DNA of 64,000 nt. Source: an unidentified eubacterium SCB49. GTDB lineage: Bacteria > Bacteroidota > Bacteroidia > Flavobacteriales > Flavobacteriaceae. The translations under genes and the position numbers were made by a program. The stretch spans positions 324,810 to 388,809 of the forward strand of contig ABCO01000002.1 in NCBI GenBank assembly GCA_000170815.1, in the 5' to 3' direction. Below, in pieces: positions 8,109-17,043 of this stretch (positions are counted from its first letter, which is position 1; each line of letters opens with the position of its first letter). Below the pieces are notes generated by a model. The model saw only the letters and a list, made by a program, of their open reading frames with translations, did no database searches and had not been told where the DNA came from.

Positions 8109-10199
8109 ATGGAAATCTACGTCTTAAAATCTTTTGCTTGTCTTAGCATATTGTTTCTTTTCTACAAGTTAGTTCTAGAAAACTCCACATTACACACTAC
8201 AAAAAGAATCTATCTTTTAGCAAGTATCATACTCTCTATCGTGATTCCGTTTATCACTTTTACACAATATGTTGCAGTAGCACCAGTTACTGAAATGGTC
8301 ACAGAGAACGTTGTGATTCCCGTATATGAAACACAAGAAATTATTGCAGAACCCATAAAATACACCCCCTATATTTTATGGTCAATATATACTTTGGGTG
8401 TATTGTTTTTCACACTTCGCTTTACAAAAAACTTAATATCATTAGTACAGAAAATTAGAAAAAACCCAGTATTTAAAAAGCAATCATTTTTGTATGTTTT
8501 GTTACAATTACCCGTAACACCACACAGTTTTTTTAAGTATATCTTTATTGACAAAGAAGCCTTTGAGGCAGGTAAAATACCAAAAGAAGTATTGATCCAC
8601 GAGCAAGCACACGTAGCTCAAAAACACAGTTGGGACATCTTGTTTTTCGAAATATTCCAGATCATCTTTTGGTTCAATCCACTACTCTATTTCTTTAAAC
8701 GAAGCATCAAATTAAATCATGAGTTTCTAGCAGATCGCACTGTATTACAAACAGGTGCGCCGCTAGCTACATATCAATCTATATTACTAGACTTCTCATC
8801 AAAGTCTAGCGTGCCTGTAATGGCACATTCAATTAATTATTCATCAATCAAAAAACGTTTTACAATTATGAAAAGACACACTTCAAAAAAAGCCGCATTG
8901 CTCAAAGGCTTTTTAGTATTGCCACTTTTGGCTGTATTAATTTATGGGTTTAGCTCTACTAAAGAGGAGTTTATTACTTCGGAAATAGATAAAGAAACAA
9001 TTACTGTCACAATAGATAAAGAGAAAACTATTTGGATAAACTCTTTCCCAACAAATATTGAAAACATAAAAAGTACGCTGAAAAAAGTAGGGATAAATCC
9101 AAACGAAAAGTATTACATCGCAGAAATTATTGCAGATGAATCTTTTAAAATGGGATTTATCTCTGATGTGCAGAATGAATTATTTTTTTATGGAATAAGA
9201 CAAGTAAAATTGCCTGGTGGTCTTATTGGATCAAATCCTATAGCACCAGAGCTAAACAAAAATCTTACAGCCAGAAGTATTTCTATTAAAATAATAGATA
9301 AAGATTTTCTTTTGGTTGAAAATATCAAAACAACAAAGAAAAACTTGTATGCAACTTTAGGCTCATTAAACGCAGATATAACTAAAGAGCAGAGAGACCG
9401 CATAATAAACATACACGTATCTGCAGATGATGACATATCTTATAAAGATTTACTTTACATACAAAAGGTTGCAATAGTATACGGCTATCACCGTATCGTG
9501 ACACCAAAAGAAGAGATCATTCGTTCTAAAGGAAACGTCCCAATGGCGCCAGAAAGCCCCATAGTTGCACATAACAATTATGCTAATGAATATGTTTTGG
9601 GCGCAACAGAAATGGACTTAAAATCATTTCTCCTACAAATAGAAGCAAGCAAAATCAAATTAAACGGAGTTGCAGTAAAGCTAGAAAATTTTGCTAATGC
9701 TGTAGACAAATACACAAAAGATTGGAGTAAAACAGACTATAAAGAAGCGCTCCCTTCAATACTAATTAAAAATTCTCCAAAAGAATTTCTAGACAAAGTA
9801 GATGAAGAATTCAAAAAAACTAACTTTTCAAAAGCAAATGCAGGGATGGGCATTATCCCACCACCGCCACCAACTTCAAAAAAAGTTAAAGTAGGAGAAG
9901 AATCTGTAATACCACCACCTCCAGTACCACCAACTTCAAAAAAAGTTAAAGTAGGAGAAGAATCTGTAATACCACCACCGCCACCACCACCTAATCCACC
10001 TATTGTGTCTACAAGTAAACTAGACCATATTATTAGAATGGCAAAAGAGAATGCTGCATTTTCATATAATAACAAACCTATTTCTTCAGATAAAGCGATT
10101 GCTCTTTTAAAAGAAAACTCTGACTTAAATATAAGTACAGAACATTTTGAGAACAGTAATCCTATTGTAACTATATCTAAAGAAGGGATCAAAAATTAA
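8109..10199 (+). CDS. M56 (BlaR1-like) membrane peptidase with proline-rich tail (system 1)
   Basis: The N-terminal 300 residues are an M56 unit: transmembrane helices near 5-22, 35-55, 88-105 and 268-288 surround the zinc motif HEQAH (164-168) and the downstream NHEFLAD segment. After the last helix comes a periplasmic region of about 400 residues unlike the penicillin-binding sensor of BlaR1, so the ligand is probably not a beta-lactam. That region ends with a proline-rich part around 580-640. There a 20-residue unit (TSKKVKVGEESVIPPPP...) occurs twice because of a 60-bp tandem duplication. The role is presumably signal-triggered protease activating the upstream BlaI-type repressor. Length (696) exceeds typical BlaR1 (about 600). 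Confidence 0.88.
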   Translation: MEIYVLKSFACLSILFLFYKLVLENSTLHTTKRIYLLASIILSIVIPFITFTQYVAVAPVTEMVTENVVIPVYETQEIIAEPIKYTPYILWSIYTLGVLFFTLRFTKNLISLVQKIRKNPVFKKQSFLYVLLQLPVTPHSFFKYIFIDKEAFEAGKIPKEVLIHEQAHVAQKHSWDILFFEIFQIIFWFNPLLYFFKRSIKLNHEFLADRTVLQTGAPLATYQSILLDFSSKSSVPVMAHSINYSSIKKRFTIMKRHTSKKAALLKGFLVLPLLAVLIYGFSSTKEEFITSEIDKETITVTIDKEKTIWINSFPTNIENIKSTLKKVGINPNEKYYIAEIIADESFKMGFISDVQNELFFYGIRQVKLPGGLIGSNPIAPELNKNLTARSISIKIIDKDFLLVENIKTTKKNLYATLGSLNADITKEQRDRIINIHVSADDDISYKDLLYIQKVAIVYGYHRIVTPKEEIIRSKGNVPMAPESPIVAHNNYANEYVLGATEMDLKSFLLQIEASKIKLNGVAVKLENFANAVDKYTKDWSKTDYKEALPSILIKNSPKEFLDKVDEEFKKTNFSKANAGMGIIPPPPPTSKKVKVGEESVIPPPPVPPTSKKVKVGEESVIPPPPPPPNPPIVSTSKLDHIIRMAKENAAFSYNNKPISSDKAIALLKENSDLNISTEHFENSNPIVTISKEGIKN
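9867..9979 (+). repeat. 60-bp tandem duplication in the M56 gene
   Basis: Bases 9867-9919 and 9927-9979 are identical over 53 bp at a period of exactly 60 bp. They encode a 20-residue repeat flanked by polyproline. The period is a multiple of three, so the frame is kept. It looks like a recent slippage or unequal-crossover product in a flexible spacer. Confidence 0.95.
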
Positions 10200-10217
10200 C
10201 CTTAATATTATTATTCT

Positions 10218-10252
10218 AAAAAAAAGCCTTGAGAAATCTAGGCTTTTTTTTT
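10218..10252. terminator. Terminator after the BlaI/M56 operon
   Basis: AAAAAAAGCCT pairs with AGGCTTTTTTT around an 11-base loop and is followed by nine T residues, 20 bp after the M56 stop codon. Confidence 0.88.
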
Positions 10253-10331
10253 GTAACAATCTGACCATTTTGGCGTTATATAGTCTCATCAATCTATCCG
10301 CCGTCTTTTAGGAGGATCAAATCACAATCTT

Positions 10332-11432
10332 ATGTTACAACGCTTTTTTATCTTCTGCTCTGGCGCAGACACAGACATTTTACAAGACTGTTCTTCTGGC
10401 GAAAACACTAAATATGCTGGTATAGGCGCCACTGTTTTCTTTACCGCATTAATGGCTACTATTGCCGGCGCTTTTGCACTTTATACTGTTTTTGACAATT
10501 ACTTCGCTGCTGTTTTCTTCGGAATTATTTGGGGCTTACTTATTTTTAATTTAGATCGCTTTATCGTTTCTACCCTAAAAAAGAGAGGCAGCTTTTTTGA
10601 CGAACTCATCCAGGCATCACCTAGAATCATACTTGCCCTTATTATCGCCATTGTCATTTCAAAACCATTAGAGATGAAAATTTTTGAAAAGGAAATTAAT
10701 CAAGTCCTTCTCGAAGAAAAAAACGCGATGACACTAGAGAACCAAGACCAGCTAGCATTACAGTTTACACCAGAAAGCACAGCAATAACTACTAAAATAG
10801 CATCGCTTAAAGATGAAATCCTCACAAAAGAAGCAACTGTAAATGCATTATACGACACATACATTGCTGAAGCTGAAGGAACTTCTGGAACAGAAAAATT
10901 AGGAAAAGGCCCAGTCTATAAAGAAAAAAGAGACAAGCACGACACAGAACTTGCGGCATTACAAGAGTTAAAAAAAACAAACAACGATAAAATTGCCTTA
11001 TTAGAAACACAGTTGGCAACGATTACCGAGAATTACAAAACAAAAGTGGCAGAAACGCAGCCTATTATTGAAGGCTTTGACGGAATAATGGCACGTATTA
11101 ACGCATTAGATAAGCTGCCTTGGTTACCTTCATTTTTTATTTTTTTACTATTCTTAGCGATTGAAACTTCGCCTATCATTGCAAAATTATTATCACCTCA
11201 AGGTGCCTATGATCTAAAACTAGCAGAGCAAGAAGGTGCTGTAAAATCTTGGGTAGCGCAACAAAAAGCACAGCGTGATATTCTTGTGAGTACAGATCGT
11301 GAGATAAACAATCGTGTGTATGCTGATATTGCAGAAGAACAAGAGCTTTATGATTATAAGCGTAAAATTGCGCGTGAATTAATGCAAGAGCAAGCAAATG
11401 CTTTTTATAAGAAACAAAAGAGCGTACTATAA
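10332..11432 (+). CDS. DUF4407 membrane protein
   Basis: The 366-residue product matches the DUF4407 layout. A short conserved N-terminus (CSGADTDIL) is followed by three membrane helices (about 30-52, 56-76, 96-112). Next comes a long charged alpha-helical/coiled-coil region (115-250), then a fourth helix near 260-280 and a cytoplasmic amphipathic tail. The family is of unknown function. A GGAGG sequence lies 16 bp upstream of the ATG, unusually Shine-Dalgarno-like for this phylum but rather far for use. The next gene (M23 peptidase) begins 37 bp downstream on the same strand, so the two may form one unit. Confidence 0.88.
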   Translation: MLQRFFIFCSGADTDILQDCSSGENTKYAGIGATVFFTALMATIAGAFALYTVFDNYFAAVFFGIIWGLLIFNLDRFIVSTLKKRGSFFDELIQASPRIILALIIAIVISKPLEMKIFEKEINQVLLEEKNAMTLENQDQLALQFTPESTAITTKIASLKDEILTKEATVNALYDTYIAEAEGTSGTEKLGKGPVYKEKRDKHDTELAALQELKKTNNDKIALLETQLATITENYKTKVAETQPIIEGFDGIMARINALDKLPWLPSFFIFLLFLAIETSPIIAKLLSPQGAYDLKLAEQEGAVKSWVAQQKAQRDILVSTDREINNRVYADIAEEQELYDYKRKIARELMQEQANAFYKKQKSVL

Positions 11433-11469
11433 ACGTTTGTCTTCAAAACCAATTTGCTATTTTTAGATA

Positions 11470-12138
11470 ATGAATACACTTGTCTCACTACACGAATTAT
11501 TCCCTACTCTTCTATTTTCTGAGATTGCCATACCAGACATGAGTGTGCGCAATAACTTCTTCGGAAATGATACCATGCACGAAGATATTACAGGAGCAAA
11601 TGACACGCTTTTAAAATTTCAGAAACAACATCCCAACGCCTTACTGGCTAATGGTTATCTAGAAGAACGTGCTTTTTATAATACTTCTCGTTTTGAAAGA
11701 GAAACAACAAACGGCAAAGAATATCGTAATATACACCTAGGCACAGATTTTTGGGTACCCGCAAGAACACCTATTTACGCTATTTATGATAGCGAGGTAG
11801 TGGTCTCTTACCACAATGATTTCCATAAAGATTATGGTCCTCTTTTAATACTGAAACATCAACGCAACGACACATTTTTCTATACCTTATATGGCCACTT
11901 GAGTGTAGACTCTTTAGCGCTAAGTCCCAAAGGTAAAATTTTAAAAAAAGGAGACTTGATTGCCCACATAGGTAACGAAGTAGAAAATGGGCATTGGGCA
12001 CCTCATCTTCATTTTCAGGTTATCACAGACCTATTAGGTGAGACAGAAAATTATAATGGTGTTGCTTTTCCAAGTGAATTAGAAAGATGGAAAGAACTTT
12101 GTCCAGATCCTTCATTCCTTTTTATTGAAAATTTTTAA
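11470..12138 (+). CDS. M23-family (LytM-fold) metallopeptidase without signal peptide
   Basis: All zinc ligands of the M23 fold are visible in the 222-residue protein: HLGTDF (H..xD), the YGHLS segment and the closing HLHFQ. Normally such enzymes cut peptidoglycan cross-links outside the cytoplasm. This one has no signal peptide or membrane helix: the N-terminus reads MNTLVSLHELFPTLLFSEIA and continues with a soluble domain of about 75 residues. Similar stand-alone modules are known to be fused to class III aminotransferases in other bacteria, which suggests a cytoplasmic substrate, but that is inference. It lies just downstream of the DUF4407 gene on the same strand. Confidence 0.85.
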   Translation: MNTLVSLHELFPTLLFSEIAIPDMSVRNNFFGNDTMHEDITGANDTLLKFQKQHPNALLANGYLEERAFYNTSRFERETTNGKEYRNIHLGTDFWVPARTPIYAIYDSEVVVSYHNDFHKDYGPLLILKHQRNDTFFYTLYGHLSVDSLALSPKGKILKKGDLIAHIGNEVENGHWAPHLHFQVITDLLGETENYNGVAFPSELERWKELCPDPSFLFIENF

Positions 12139-12200
12139 TATGTTATGCTACGCTTGTAGAGGTACAAATTTAGGCCCATTATATATTTGTAATTCTATTG

Positions 12201-12224
12201 CCCTTCGACAAGCTCAGGGTGACC
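12201..12224. repeat. Dispersed short palindromic element
   Basis: CCCTTCGACAAGCTCAGGGTGACC has arms CCCT/AGGG around TCGACAAGCTC and ends in TGAC. It fits the same pattern (CTTCGAC..GCTCAG..TGAC) as the three copies inside hemW at 19.7 kb. It sits in the 143-bp convergent gap between the M23 and ATP-grasp genes, where it may double as a weak terminator. Confidence 0.7.
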
Positions 12225-12281
12225 CTTACCTTTCAACATAACTGTCTTACTGGGTTTGTAGCGATACTATCAAAAATCAAT

Positions 12282-13172
12282 TTACATAAACTCAATAATC
12301 CCTTCTGCAAAAGCATTTGCCGCCTTAGGACAATTGCGCACCCATAATTCTGGTTCTACAATCTCTAACTCTGAAAGTTGTGGCTTGTTATTTTTATCCC
12401 ATACAATATCTGCACGACCATAAGCTGGTAAAACATCACAAGCGGCAAAGGTTTTTTCTGCAAAGGCTATCTCTTCTTGACTAGGATTATAAGAATGCAC
12501 AGAACCCCCAAAATCATCTTGCACCCTAAAATCACCCTCTTTTGCTCTTTTTAAAACAGCGTGGGTATACTTCCCATTAAAAACCATCAAAGAAGCTTCG
12601 CCTTTTGTCATAATCGTGGGCTGAAACTCTTGCACTAGCATATCGCGTTCTGCAACTAATTGCTTGAACAAATCTTCTTTCTCAGCTATTTCCGAAGCCA
12701 TTATTTTATAGGTATGAAAAGCAGCCCCAGAAATGGCTGGTTTTATCACAAGGTCTTTCCACCCTTTGGCATCTGCCACAGACTGTAAAGTTACAAGTGC
12801 ACCTGTATCTACAAATACCGTGTCCATTATAGCAATACCTTTTGTTTTAAGATCTGCGAGATAATGCTTGTCTATATTCCATTTTATTAGAGATAAAGGA
12901 TTGATAACCTTTGTCAAGGTACTTACTTTTTCAAGCCAATTTTCAAACGCTGAATAACGCTCAAAATAATCCCAAATGGTTCTAAAAACAACAGCATCTG
13001 TACTAGAGAAATCATAGTCTGGATTGTCCCAATTAATACGCTCAACCAGGACTCCTTTATTTTCTAAAGCAGTTTTTAATAAATCATACTCTAGTTGAAT
13101 ATTCGCTTCATACGGTTTAGAAACATCGAGTTGCAAATAAGCTGTACAAGTAAGAATTGTTATTTTTTGCAT
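12282..13172 (-). CDS. ATP-grasp ligase-like protein
   Basis: This 296-residue protein has a RimK/glutathione-synthetase-like ATP-grasp fold. The N-terminal pre-ATP-grasp domain (1-105, with DAVVFRTIWDYF) is followed by the ATP-binding core with KDLVIKPAISGAAFHTYKI (lysine and glycine-rich lid) and MLVQEFQPTI (hinge region). The C-terminal metal site is in YGRADIVW and LSELEIVEPELW, with Asp and Glu ligands. Such enzymes join a carboxylate to an amine through an acylphosphate, but the substrates of this widespread subfamily are not known to me. It stands alone on the minus strand. Confidence 0.85.
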   Translation of the reverse strand: MQKITILTCTAYLQLDVSKPYEANIQLEYDLLKTALENKGVLVERINWDNPDYDFSSTDAVVFRTIWDYFERYSAFENWLEKVSTLTKVINPLSLIKWNIDKHYLADLKTKGIAIMDTVFVDTGALVTLQSVADAKGWKDLVIKPAISGAAFHTYKIMASEIAEKEDLFKQLVAERDMLVQEFQPTIMTKGEASLMVFNGKYTHAVLKRAKEGDFRVQDDFGGSVHSYNPSQEEIAFAEKTFAACDVLPAYGRADIVWDKNNKPQLSELEIVEPELWVRNCPKAANAFAEGIIEFM

Positions 13173-13230
13173 TGCTGAAATTTTAAGTAAAAATACAAAA
13201 GTGTATCTTTAAATTATTAAACTCAATACT

Positions 13231-13707
13231 ATGAAATACTTTTTAACGATTATCACATTAGCAGTTATGACTAGCTGTGTAAACATAGGTGTAACCTCTC
13301 AAGGCTCATCAAACAAGAACGTGATAAAAACCACAATAAAAGAGGATAAAACTGCCATATTAAAAGTAATGAGAGATCAAGAAATTGCTTGGAGTAAAAA
13401 CGACCTAGAAGGGTTTATGCAAGGCTATATTAAAAGCGATTCTCTTAAATTCTACGGAAAAAGCGGCTTAACCAAAGGATGGCAAAAGACCCTTGACAAT
13501 TATAAAAAAGGATACCCTACTAAAGAGCACAGCGGCACGCTAACCTTTAAAGTAAATGACATTTCTCCCATAGAATCTGGAAGCTACTGGGTAATGGGCG
13601 AATACTTTTTAAGCAGAACAGTTGGCGATGCTAATGGTGTTTTTATGATTATTTTCAAGAATATTAACGGCGAATGGAAAATTGTGGCAGATATGAGTTG
13701 TGGGTAA
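13231..13707 (+). CDS. Lipoprotein with SnoaL/DUF4440-like (NTF2-fold) domain
   Basis: The 158-residue product has a lipoprotein leader ending in VMTSC (Cys16). The mature part reads as an NTF2-like domain: ILKVMRDQEIAWSKNDLEGFMQGYI is the typical first helix pair of DUF4440. It is followed by KGWQKTLDNYKKGYP and the beta sheet ending in GEWKIVADMS. Such domains bind small molecules or dimerise; many are non-enzymatic. It starts 58 bp from the divergent ATP-grasp gene. Confidence 0.8.
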   Translation: MKYFLTIITLAVMTSCVNIGVTSQGSSNKNVIKTTIKEDKTAILKVMRDQEIAWSKNDLEGFMQGYIKSDSLKFYGKSGLTKGWQKTLDNYKKGYPTKEHSGTLTFKVNDISPIESGSYWVMGEYFLSRTVGDANGVFMIIFKNINGEWKIVADMSCG

Positions 13708-13730
13708 AATAGTGATGAGTTATAAGTCGT

Positions 13731-13778
13731 TAGAACACTTCGCTTTTAGTGAATAATCTAAAAAATGAAGTGTTCTAT
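13731..13778. terminator. Hairpin between convergent genes
   Basis: TAGAACACTTC pairs with GAAGTGTTCTA over 11 bp around a loop of about 25 bases, followed by a short A/T tract. It lies in the gap between the NTF2-fold lipoprotein and the YdjM-like gene, so it may stop both. Confidence 0.6.
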
Positions 13779-13796
13779 AAAAATCAAATTAGAAAC

Positions 13797-14792
13797 TTAA
13801 TTCCCTTTTATTCTAGTCCATAACTCACTCATTAGTTGTTTTGCATCTCCAGGTTTTTTCTCGTTTTCGGTGAAGATGAGCGCATCCCCTTTTTGTTCCA
13901 TTTTAAAAGCAAAAACATAATCTTGACTTTTGGGGTCGGCACTTAAAACACCAAAACGCAAATCGTTAAAATAGAGCACCCCCTCTTTTTCTGAAATAGC
14001 AAACCATCCATTGGTAAGCTTGATCATTCGTTGTAATTTTGGGTGACTTTTTATTTCTGAAATGAGCTCGTGTTTCTTAGGGTGCTTATAAAAAGTAATG
14101 GGTTGGCTGTCAAACAAGCTATAATCTGCTATCAAAAAATGATCACCGGCATCTACATTTGCCGTCCATAAAACAGTCTGTAATGGTGCTGGTTTGGTTT
14201 CTATCTCTGTATAATTTATTCCCTGTTCTGCTAAAGCAGACTCAAATTTCAGAAATGTAAACCCTTTTAAGCCCAACGTAAGCAATAAGTACAAACTACT
14301 CACCCATAAGCCAATATTATTTAAACGACGTCGCTTGGGGTCGGCACGTTTTCGCCATAAGGCAAGAATGAGAAATATTAAAAAAGGCAGGGTGTATAAG
14401 GGATCTATGACAAAAATATTTTTGTAAGCCAATCTCAAATCAAAAGGCCAGAAAAGTTGTGTTCCCCAAGTGGTATGCGCATCGAGAAGTGGATGCGTTA
14501 AAAAACCCCAGAAAAACAACCAAGCCCATTGGCGCCAACTCGCGCTTTTTTCCCATCTAGAAACCAACCACCCAAAAGCGGGCGCCATAAACACCGAAAA
14601 TAAAATAGAATGTGTAATCCCGCGATGCCATTCTAGCGCAGTAACAGTGTCTACAAAAGGTTTTACAAAAACATCTAGATCTGGAATAGTACCCGCTATT
14701 GCTCCGTAAAGCGCAGCGCGATTACCTACTCTTTTTCCTAAAACAGCTTCACCTACGGCGGCACCTAGCACTATTTGAGTTAATGAATCCAT
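13797..14792 (-). CDS. YdjM-like membrane-bound metal-dependent hydrolase (DUF457)
   Basis: The first 190 residues carry the DUF457/YdjM pattern: MDSLTQIVLGAAVGEAVLG, then IPDLD, WHRGITHS and FLTHPLLDAHTTWGTQLFWPF. These supply the Asp and His residues thought to bind metal, between several membrane helices. The C-terminal 130 residues are soluble and specific to Bacteroidota homologues. Family members are described as phospholipase C/P1-nuclease-like inner-membrane hydrolases; the real substrate is unknown. It is one of the more G+C-rich genes here by eye, but codon use is not clearly foreign. Confidence 0.88.
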   Translation of the reverse strand: MDSLTQIVLGAAVGEAVLGKRVGNRAALYGAIAGTIPDLDVFVKPFVDTVTALEWHRGITHSILFSVFMAPAFGWLVSRWEKSASWRQWAWLFFWGFLTHPLLDAHTTWGTQLFWPFDLRLAYKNIFVIDPLYTLPFLIFLILALWRKRADPKRRRLNNIGLWVSSLYLLLTLGLKGFTFLKFESALAEQGINYTEIETKPAPLQTVLWTANVDAGDHFLIADYSLFDSQPITFYKHPKKHELISEIKSHPKLQRMIKLTNGWFAISEKEGVLYFNDLRFGVLSADPKSQDYVFAFKMEQKGDALIFTENEKKPGDAKQLMSELWTRIKGN

Positions 14793-14890
14793 AGATTAGA
14801 AAATTTGTAAAAATTAAAGTGCAACATTGCAATTTGCAAACATATCCTTGCTCGATTTATATTTCGTTTTAAAGGTCGAGGTCGAGTTTA

Positions 14891-16663
14891 TCAATCTACA
14901 ATTCCCATTTTCTTTAATAAAAATGAAGCATTCATATTTTGACAAATTCCGTTTTTAAAAGTGTAATCAAAATACAGCTCGTCATCAATAATCTGGGCAT
15001 CAAAATAGAAGTTCTTCACCTCATCAAACTCATCTGCAGTGGTACACAGGCTTAAATCGTGTGTTGCAATAATACCTGTAGACTTGCTTCTCACAAGTTT
15101 TTGAATAAACTTTTTAGATCCATTTGCTTTATCGGTACTATTGGTTCCTTTTAAAATCTCATCAAGGATAATAAAATAGCGATCTTCTTTAATAGCATCT
15201 ACTATGTATTTAAGTCTTGTTAACTCGCTATAAAAATACGACGCATCATCTTGTAAACTATCTGTGGTGCGCATACTTGTAATGAGCTTGATAGGGGTAT
15301 AACTAGATTTTTTTGCATTAGTAGGTAAGCCCATATTTGCCATCACTATTTGCAAGGCAACTGTACGCAAAAAGGTACTTTTTCCTGCCATATTTGCACC
15401 TGTAATAATAAAAAATTCTTCTTCAGAAATATGAATGTCATTTTTAATAGCCGTTGCAGGATCCAATAAAGGATGCGCTGCTGCTGTTGCCTGTAATAAC
15501 GAGCCTTCTTTTTGAATTTCAGGAAAAGAATGATCTTGGTGATTAAAGCTATAATTGGCCAAAGAATTATAAGCATCAAAAAAATGAATTACCTGAAACC
15601 AATGTCCTACTTTTTCTTGGTGCGCAGCAATCCATTGTTCAATATCATAACACACATTTAAATCACGCAAAAAGAAGCCGTTAGACACCACTCCTATCAA
15701 CATATTATTACGCTGGTCTAATCTATTTAACAATCTAGAAAACTGATGTAAAACACCAGAAGCCTTTTCTGAATCTGTTATTATCTGAGACTTATACTCT
15801 TGTAGTAAATCACTTTTAAAATCTTGCGTTTCTATTAAAGATATTAGCTTGTGGTACTGCTGAAAAGTGCTTTGTATTTTTGAAGTTTGTGCTGCTAAAG
15901 AACTTATTTTTCCTAAGTATTTTCCAGAAATACCGAGCCCCAATAAAAACCAACCTACTACAATACCTCCGTGTATAAAACCAGCGATATACACCGAAAT
16001 TAAAGCTAAAGATAGTATGGTAAAAATAAGCGGCACTATTTTAAATAACTTAGGAACAAAGCTTTTATGACTCGATAACCAAGTAGTTGCTTGTGTGGCA
16101 GAAGTCTCTGTTTCTACTAAAGCTGCTACGGCAGAAAATTGCTGACGCCATTCTGGCAACTTAGACAGTTCTTGTATCGCTTCTTGCTTTTGCTCTACAC
16201 GATCTATATTGTTTTCTTTAAAAAGTGTTGCTAAATAGTCACTCCCATTTTGTAGGGTCGTTCTGTTTAAATATTGAAAGAAAGATCCCTCTCCAAAAAG
16301 ATCAATATCTTCTCCAAACTCGTGCAATCCATCTTTATAACCTTTTCCAGAAGGAAGCATTGAAAAATTTCGGTTTTGCACCTCTATTTCTATTTCATTG
16401 ATGGCTATTAATTGTTGCAAATAGTCTCTTTTGTATTGTAAATTAGTGTGTCTTGACACTAAAAACAAGAAAGCAGCAATACCAACAACTACCGAAATAA
16501 GAACGGCTGGCGTATTTCCAAAGAAAAAATAGATTGCAGCAGCTATGGCTAAAAAAACAGACAACCTTAAAACACTAGACTGGATTAATTGTCCTTTTAT
16601 TTTTGTGAGGGTTACTTGATGTTGTTCTATCTGACTTTTATAAAATGTAGTAGGATTTTTCAT
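14891..16663 (-). CDS. Membrane-anchored MutS-like ATPase
   Basis: The C-terminal third is a MutS-type ABC ATPase. Walker A is GANMAGKST near residue 424, followed by SMRTTDSLQDDASYFYSELTRL (signature loop), FIILDEILKGTN (Walker B) and IIATHDLSL (switch His). A core/lever helical domain precedes it. The N-terminus instead has two membrane helices (about 29-62) and a further hydrophobic pair near 210-245. There is no mismatch-binding domain I (no F.E motif), so it is not a canonical MutS. The family is widespread in Bacteroidota and uncharacterised. Its start overlaps the stop of the upstream MmcQ-like gene by 4 bp (ATGA), showing translational coupling. Confidence 0.88.
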   Translation of the reverse strand: MKNPTTFYKSQIEQHQVTLTKIKGQLIQSSVLRLSVFLAIAAAIYFFFGNTPAVLISVVVGIAAFLFLVSRHTNLQYKRDYLQQLIAINEIEIEVQNRNFSMLPSGKGYKDGLHEFGEDIDLFGEGSFFQYLNRTTLQNGSDYLATLFKENNIDRVEQKQEAIQELSKLPEWRQQFSAVAALVETETSATQATTWLSSHKSFVPKLFKIVPLIFTILSLALISVYIAGFIHGGIVVGWFLLGLGISGKYLGKISSLAAQTSKIQSTFQQYHKLISLIETQDFKSDLLQEYKSQIITDSEKASGVLHQFSRLLNRLDQRNNMLIGVVSNGFFLRDLNVCYDIEQWIAAHQEKVGHWFQVIHFFDAYNSLANYSFNHQDHSFPEIQKEGSLLQATAAAHPLLDPATAIKNDIHISEEEFFIITGANMAGKSTFLRTVALQIVMANMGLPTNAKKSSYTPIKLITSMRTTDSLQDDASYFYSELTRLKYIVDAIKEDRYFIILDEILKGTNSTDKANGSKKFIQKLVRSKSTGIIATHDLSLCTTADEFDEVKNFYFDAQIIDDELYFDYTFKNGICQNMNASFLLKKMGIVD

Positions 16664-17016
16664 GAATCGGCAAGTTCTTTTTGTGCTTTTTTGGTAAGTT
16701 TTGAGACCACTAAATCATAAGAATGGTCTATTAAGTCTATTATTAATGCTTGTGGTATTTCATCTAGTAAAACCGTATTCCATAATTTTTTGCTCATATG
16801 ATATCCGGGTAAAATAAGACCATCGTATTGTACTCTTAACTGTATTGCTCTTTCGGGATCACATTTTAAATTGGCTTGACTTGGCAAACGTTTTAAATTT
16901 TTTAAAGCAAACATTTTCCCCATTACTTTAAAGACCAGTGTATTTTCGTCAAAAGGAAAAGACTCGGTCACTCCTTTTTTTGAGAGGCAATAATCTCTAA
17001 AATCTTCTACGTGCAT
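16660..17016 (-). CDS. MmcQ/YjbR family protein
   Basis: The 118-residue protein reads as a full-length MmcQ/YjbR domain: the opening VEDFRDYCLSKKGVTESFPFDENTLVFKVMGKMFAL is characteristic. So are CDPERAIQLR and the closing GYHMSKKLWNTVLL...LIDHSYDLVVSKL. The fold is CyaY-like and proposed to bind DNA, but the biological role is not established. It is the first gene of a coupled pair with the MutS-like ATPase. Confidence 0.9.
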   Translation of the reverse strand: MHVEDFRDYCLSKKGVTESFPFDENTLVFKVMGKMFALKNLKRLPSQANLKCDPERAIQLRVQYDGLILPGYHMSKKLWNTVLLDEIPQALIIDLIDHSYDLVVSKLTKKAQKELADS

Positions 17017-17043
17017 ATTTGTAATTTTAATAAACTAATCCCG

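Noticed and set aside
9737..10192. Glycine-rich frame antisense to the M56 tail
   Set aside because: Glycine runs are simply the complement of the polyproline codons of the M56 gene.
14470..14709. Plus-strand open frame opposite the YdjM-like gene
   Set aside because: It is the antisense of a well-supported gene with clear motifs; its translation has no recognisable pattern.
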